Shown in pieces: positions 19,993-21,612 of a stretch of DNA of 21,612 bases (position 1 is the first letter of the stretch; every line of letters begins with the position of its first letter). The DNA is from a virus, in IMG/VR virus record IMGVR_UViG_3300036835_000269, positions 1 to 21,612 of that record; one strand, 5' to 3'. The notes beneath the pieces are model-generated. The model did not search any database. It was not told the origin of the DNA and was given only the letters and a program-made list of their open reading frames with translations. The position numbers were made by a program, and so were the translations under genes.

Positions 19993-20198
19993 CCACGCGG
20001 CCCTACAGCCGCCCCCTGACCGTCACCCGTGACATCGCGCTGGCGGTCACGGGGGACGCGCTGAACATCTCGTCTCGTCTCGCCCTGGCGTGCAACGAGA
20101 CGCCGTTTTACGACGCGCTGGAGCTTGACGGCTTCACGGCGCACCGCATTACCGCCGTGATGGCGGACTACTACCCGAACGAATCCGAGAGGAACTAG
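19989..20198 (+). CDS. Small unknown protein
   Basis: 69 aa from ATG 19989 (MTTRPYSRPLTVTRDIALAVTGDALNISSRLALACNETPFYDALELDGFTAHRITAVMADYYPNESERN), ATGA overlap with the previous gene decides the start. Mainly helical, slightly acidic. No family recognised. Confidence 0.75.
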   Translation: MTTRPYSRPLTVTRDIALAVTGDALNISSRLALACNETPFYDALELDGFTAHRITAVMADYYPNESERN

Positions 20199-20200
20199 CC

Positions 20201-20404
20201 GTGGACATCCAAACCCTACGCGCGCGCATCGCCGCCATGCGGGATGACGCTTCCAGCGACATCCACGAAGACGATGCCATCTGGGAGGCCGAGGCGACCG
20301 GTCAGGACACCGAGGCCGCCGAGTGGTCGGGCGTTCTGATCGGTCGCGAGGAGGCGTTCCGCCAGGTGCTCGACCTGATCGACGAGCACGCCGAGGAGGC
20401 GTGA
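20201..20404 (+). CDS. Small acidic unknown protein
   Basis: 67 aa from GTG 20201, with GAGAGGAA nine bases upstream and only two bases after the previous stop. Highly acidic: MDIQTLRARIAAMRDDASSDIHEDDAIWEAEATGQDTEAAEWSGVLIGREEAFRQVLDLIDEHAEEA, two helices around a short turn. An acidic, possibly DNA-mimicking protein is a thought, not a finding. Confidence 0.75.
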   Translation: MDIQTLRARIAAMRDDASSDIHEDDAIWEAEATGQDTEAAEWSGVLIGREEAFRQVLDLIDEHAEEA

Positions 20405-20598
20405 TGATCGACTACAGCATCCACCGCGAGCGCGTGCGCCTCTACCTGGACGCCGGCCTCTCGTACAACGACGCGATCGCACGCGCGAACGCCGAACTCA
20501 AGCCCCAGCACCGGTTCATGCATCCGACCCAGGTCGTAATGCATCAGAACGGACGTCCGATCGGACGCACCGTGCGTCCCGTTGGATGGTGGCTGTGA
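20404..20598 (+). CDS. Small unknown protein
   Basis: 64 aa from ATG 20404 (TGATG overlap); GTG 20401 is an alternative start, and GAGGAGG lies just before both. MIDYSIHRERVRLYLDAGLSYNDAIARANAELKPQHRF, a helical part, is followed by a basic tail ending in GWWL. The coding sequence of the tail contains three overlapping palindromes (20550-20579). Function unknown. Confidence 0.7.
   Translation: MIDYSIHRERVRLYLDAGLSYNDAIARANAELKPQHRFMHPTQVVMHQNGRPIGRTVRPVGWWL
20550..20579. repeat. Three overlapping palindromes
   Basis: CGGACGTCCG (20550-20559), CGTCCGATCGGACG (20554-20567) and GGACGCAC-C-GTGCGTCC (20563-20579) overlap in 30 bp. The half-site GGACG/CGTCC occurs four times. They lie in the 3' part of a small gene. 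Confidence 0.6.
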
Positions 20599-20714
20599 TC
20601 GATCGTGAAGCGCTCGCCGATTGGCTCGACGAGCGCGACGCGCTTGAACCCGAAGAGGAACCCGAGCCGGATGACTTGCGCCACGATCCTGCCGAATGGG
20701 TCCTGACTGACTGA
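20595..20714 (+). CDS. Very small acidic protein (39 aa), last gene of the operon
   Basis: GTG 20595 overlaps the preceding TGA (GTGA). The product starts MIDREALADWLDERDALEPE and is extremely acidic with a central EEEPEPDD run. It ends 23 bases before the terminator stem. The coupling to its neighbour and its strong composition support it as real; function unknown. Confidence 0.6.
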   Translation: MIDREALADWLDERDALEPEEEPEPDDLRHDPAEWVLTD

Positions 20715-20737
20715 TCGAGCACAGACCCGCGAAATAC

Positions 20738-20770
20738 GAGAGGCCCCGCGAAAGCGGGGCCTCTCTTTGT
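20738..20770 (+). terminator. Rho-independent terminator of the rightward operon
   Basis: Perfect 12-bp stem GAGAGGCCCCGC / GCGGGGCCTCTC closed by a GAAA tetraloop and followed by TTTGT. It ends the six-gene operon. Confidence 0.9.
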
Positions 20771-20773
20771 GCT

Positions 20774-20803
20774 GCGCCGACTATGACGGAGGGGAGTCGG
20801 CGC
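20774..20803. repeat. 9-bp inverted repeat after the terminator
   Basis: GCGCCGACT (20774-20782) and AGTCGGCGC (20795-20803), loop of 12. It lies just beyond the end of the minus-strand gene 20827-21150 and could end that transcript, though no T-run is seen on the minus strand. The rest of the 20715-20826 gap shows nothing else. Confidence 0.5.
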
Positions 20804-20826
20804 CTCCCTGTTCGGGGGGATGGGAG

Positions 20827-21150
20827 CTAAGCCTCTAGGGCTACATCAAGCCGCACGGCAAGCGAGACCCGTTCGCATGCCGCGTGACACGCCGGCGTGA
20901 CGAGATCGTTCGCGTACGCGAGATCCTCGAGAAGATCCAGGTCGTTGGTCACGGCCTCGCGCAGTATCGCCTTGAGCGCGGCTGCCTCAGTGGCCGTCAG
21001 CTTCAGTGTGACAGTCCCAATCTCTTCCGGGTGCTCGACTGTCCGAGTCCTGACCCGCGGTCGGCTGCCACGCATGACCCGCGCCACGCGTACGTTCTTG
21101 AGCGCCGGATCGGCATGACCCGCGATCAGGTTCTCAGCGTTCCTCTCCAT
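20827..21150 (-). CDS. Small unknown protein, divergent from the RHH regulator
   Basis: 107 aa from ATG 21150 (MERNAENLIAGHADPALKNVRV...), chosen for the very good GGGAGGG four bases upstream. In-frame ATGs at 21216 and 21234 would add a hydrophobic segment (GLAVSLAAVSLAAMGGH), and the latter lies nine bases after a TACAAT box, so a longer signal-like form cannot be excluded. The protein has a basic first half (RVMRGSRPRVRTRTVEH) and a helical second half (LKLTATEAAALKAILREAVTNDLDLLEDLAYANDLV) with two Cys (TPACHAACERV). No family recognised. Confidence 0.6.
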   Translation of the reverse strand: MERNAENLIAGHADPALKNVRVARVMRGSRPRVRTRTVEHPEEIGTVTLKLTATEAAALKAILREAVTNDLDLLEDLAYANDLVTPACHAACERVSLAVRLDVALEA

Positions 21151-21239
21151 ATGCCCTCCCATCGCGGCCAGCGATACGGCGGCCAGTGACACGGCCAGCC
21201 CCTTGCGTCCCTGCATGCTCTCCCTGCCCCTCATCGTCC

Positions 21240-21275
21240 TTGAATTGTACTCGGATGCGCGTACACTCGGCAGGA
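21240..21275 (+). promoter_or_regulatory. Rightward promoter, overlapping a leftward -10 box
   Basis: -35 TTGAAT (21240-21245), 16-bp spacer, -10 TACACT (21262-21267). On the minus strand TACAAT (21249-21244), five of six matches to TATAAT, overlaps the rightward -35, but no good leftward -35 is seen. Predicted rightward start lies at or next to ATG 21275. Confidence 0.5.
21246..21265. promoter_or_regulatory. TGTAC-N10-GTACA operator candidate
   Basis: A 20-bp interrupted palindrome lying between the -35 and -10 boxes of the rightward promoter and covering the leftward -10. Its place before a ribbon-helix-helix gene suggests autoregulation. Confidence 0.5.
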
Positions 21276-21370
21276 TGATGGCAGAACTTGAGGACGAATG
21301 TCCGGCATCGGACGTGACCCGGGCGCATTCTGGCGCGTTTGGCTGCCTGATGGAGAATTTGCACAGGTAG
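21275..21370 (+). CDS. Possible leaderless leader peptide (31 aa)
   Basis: ATG 21275 lies eight bases after the -10 box. The frame encodes MMAELEDECPASDVTRAHSG and ends LMENLHR; its TAG (21368) is part of the AGGTAG that would serve the next start codon. It could be a short coupled leader for the RHH gene, or chance: the evidence is position only. Confidence 0.3.
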   Translation: MMAELEDECPASDVTRAHSGAFGCLMENLHR

Positions 21371-21375
21371 CAGCC

Positions 21376-21594
21376 ATGCCGAACGAACGGATAGAGTCCA
21401 ACGACGTGCCGCTCGAGCCCACATCCGTGCGCCTGGACGATGAGGCGCGTCGCTTCCTGCGACAAGAGGCACGGACCCGCGGCGTGAGCGAGTCTGAGGT
21501 GGTGCGTCAGGCGATCACGTTCTACGCCGGATACCTAGTCCGCCTACGCGAAGAGGACGAGGGCCGGCCCCCCGAAGGGGCCGGCCCTCGCTGA
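21376..21594 (+). CDS. Ribbon-helix-helix (CopG/Arc-type) regulator
   Basis: 72 aa from ATG 21376 (AGG eight bases upstream). ATG 21298 with GAGG close by would give a 98-aa form and is possible. Residues about 16-54 (TSVRLDDEARRFLRQEARTRGVSESEVVRQAITFYAGYL) match the RHH fold: beta strand TSVRL, helix A, turn RGVSESE and helix B. Such proteins bind palindromic operators as dimers of dimers, often their own promoter, and can be antitoxins or phage repressors. No toxin-like gene is directly beside it. The end of the coding region contains a strong hairpin. Confidence 0.75.
   Translation: MPNERIESNDVPLEPTSVRLDDEARRFLRQEARTRGVSESEVVRQAITFYAGYLVRLREEDEGRPPEGAGPR
21558..21590 (+). terminator. Hairpin at the end of the RHH gene
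   Basis: Perfect 14-bp stem CGAGGGCCGGCCCC / GGGGCCGGCCCTCG with loop CCGAA, overlapping the last codons (EDEGRPPEGAGPR). No T-run follows (CTGATTC), so termination may be partial. Confidence 0.6.
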
Positions 21595-21612
21595 TTCAGC
21601 TGGGGCGTCAGC

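Noticed and set aside
1-21612. CRISPR arrays, insertion sequences, integrase or terminal repeats
   Set aside because: No regularly spaced repeats with spacers, no transposase or integrase motifs, and the two window ends share no sequence.

Overview
This window is part of a double-stranded DNA phage (or prophage-like) genome of high GC content. It looks like a short-tailed (podovirus-type) virus of an actinobacterial or similarly GC-rich host. The evidence is a P22-type portal, an adaptor and a beta-propeller-like tail nozzle with no tape measure or tail tube, many GTG starts, GTGA/ATGA gene overlaps, and two promoters whose predicted start points fall on or next to ATG codons (leaderless mRNA is common in Actinobacteria). 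The host assignment is inference; no integrase, tRNA or host gene is visible.

Layout. Positions 1-18721 are one long leftward (minus-strand) gene array. Reading in the direction of transcription: an HNH endonuclease; a compact DNA/nucleotide-metabolism set (tiny basic protein, C5-cytosine-methyltransferase-like protein, several small unknown or Cys-rich proteins, endonuclease VII, an HD nucleotide phosphohydrolase resembling DatZ, a dATP/dGTP diphosphohydrolase-family protein resembling MazZ, an HTH protein, a coiled-coil protein, a DEDD exonuclease); then TerL. Next comes a surface block (small beta protein, fibre-like protein, a signal-peptide/PKD/thrombospondin-3/beta-helix protein, an Ala/Gly repeat protein), then a Zn-ribbon coiled-coil protein, a membrane protein, portal, small acidic protein, scaffold, major capsid, decoration-like protein, a connector candidate, adaptor, nozzle, and the start of a fibre that runs off the left edge.

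Positions 18722-19462 are a 741-bp noncoding divergence region. It holds a very strong G-quadruplex motif, hairpins, a pentamer tandem repeat inside an inverted repeat, GAGCG clusters and a promoter with two palindromic operators. It is the best candidate here for a control region or replication origin. Positions 19463-20714 are a rightward operon of six tiny genes ending in a textbook terminator. Positions 20827-21594 hold a divergent pair: a small minus-strand gene and a ribbon-helix-helix regulator, with overlapping promoters and a TGTAC-N10-GTACA palindrome between them.

The most unusual signal is a 29-nt start-associated element repeated directly before at least five (probably six) minus-strand start codons, about every 0.7-3 kb. 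It usually begins right after the upstream stop codon, has a conserved TCGATCGAC block 29 nt before the ATG, and ends in a small hairpin whose stem changes in a partly compensatory way between copies. Genes carrying it lack a clear Shine-Dalgarno sequence, while most other genes not tightly coupled to an upstream gene have good ones. The second notable point is the adjacent DatZ-like and MazZ-like nucleotide hydrolases, which raise (but do not prove) the possibility of base-modified DNA.
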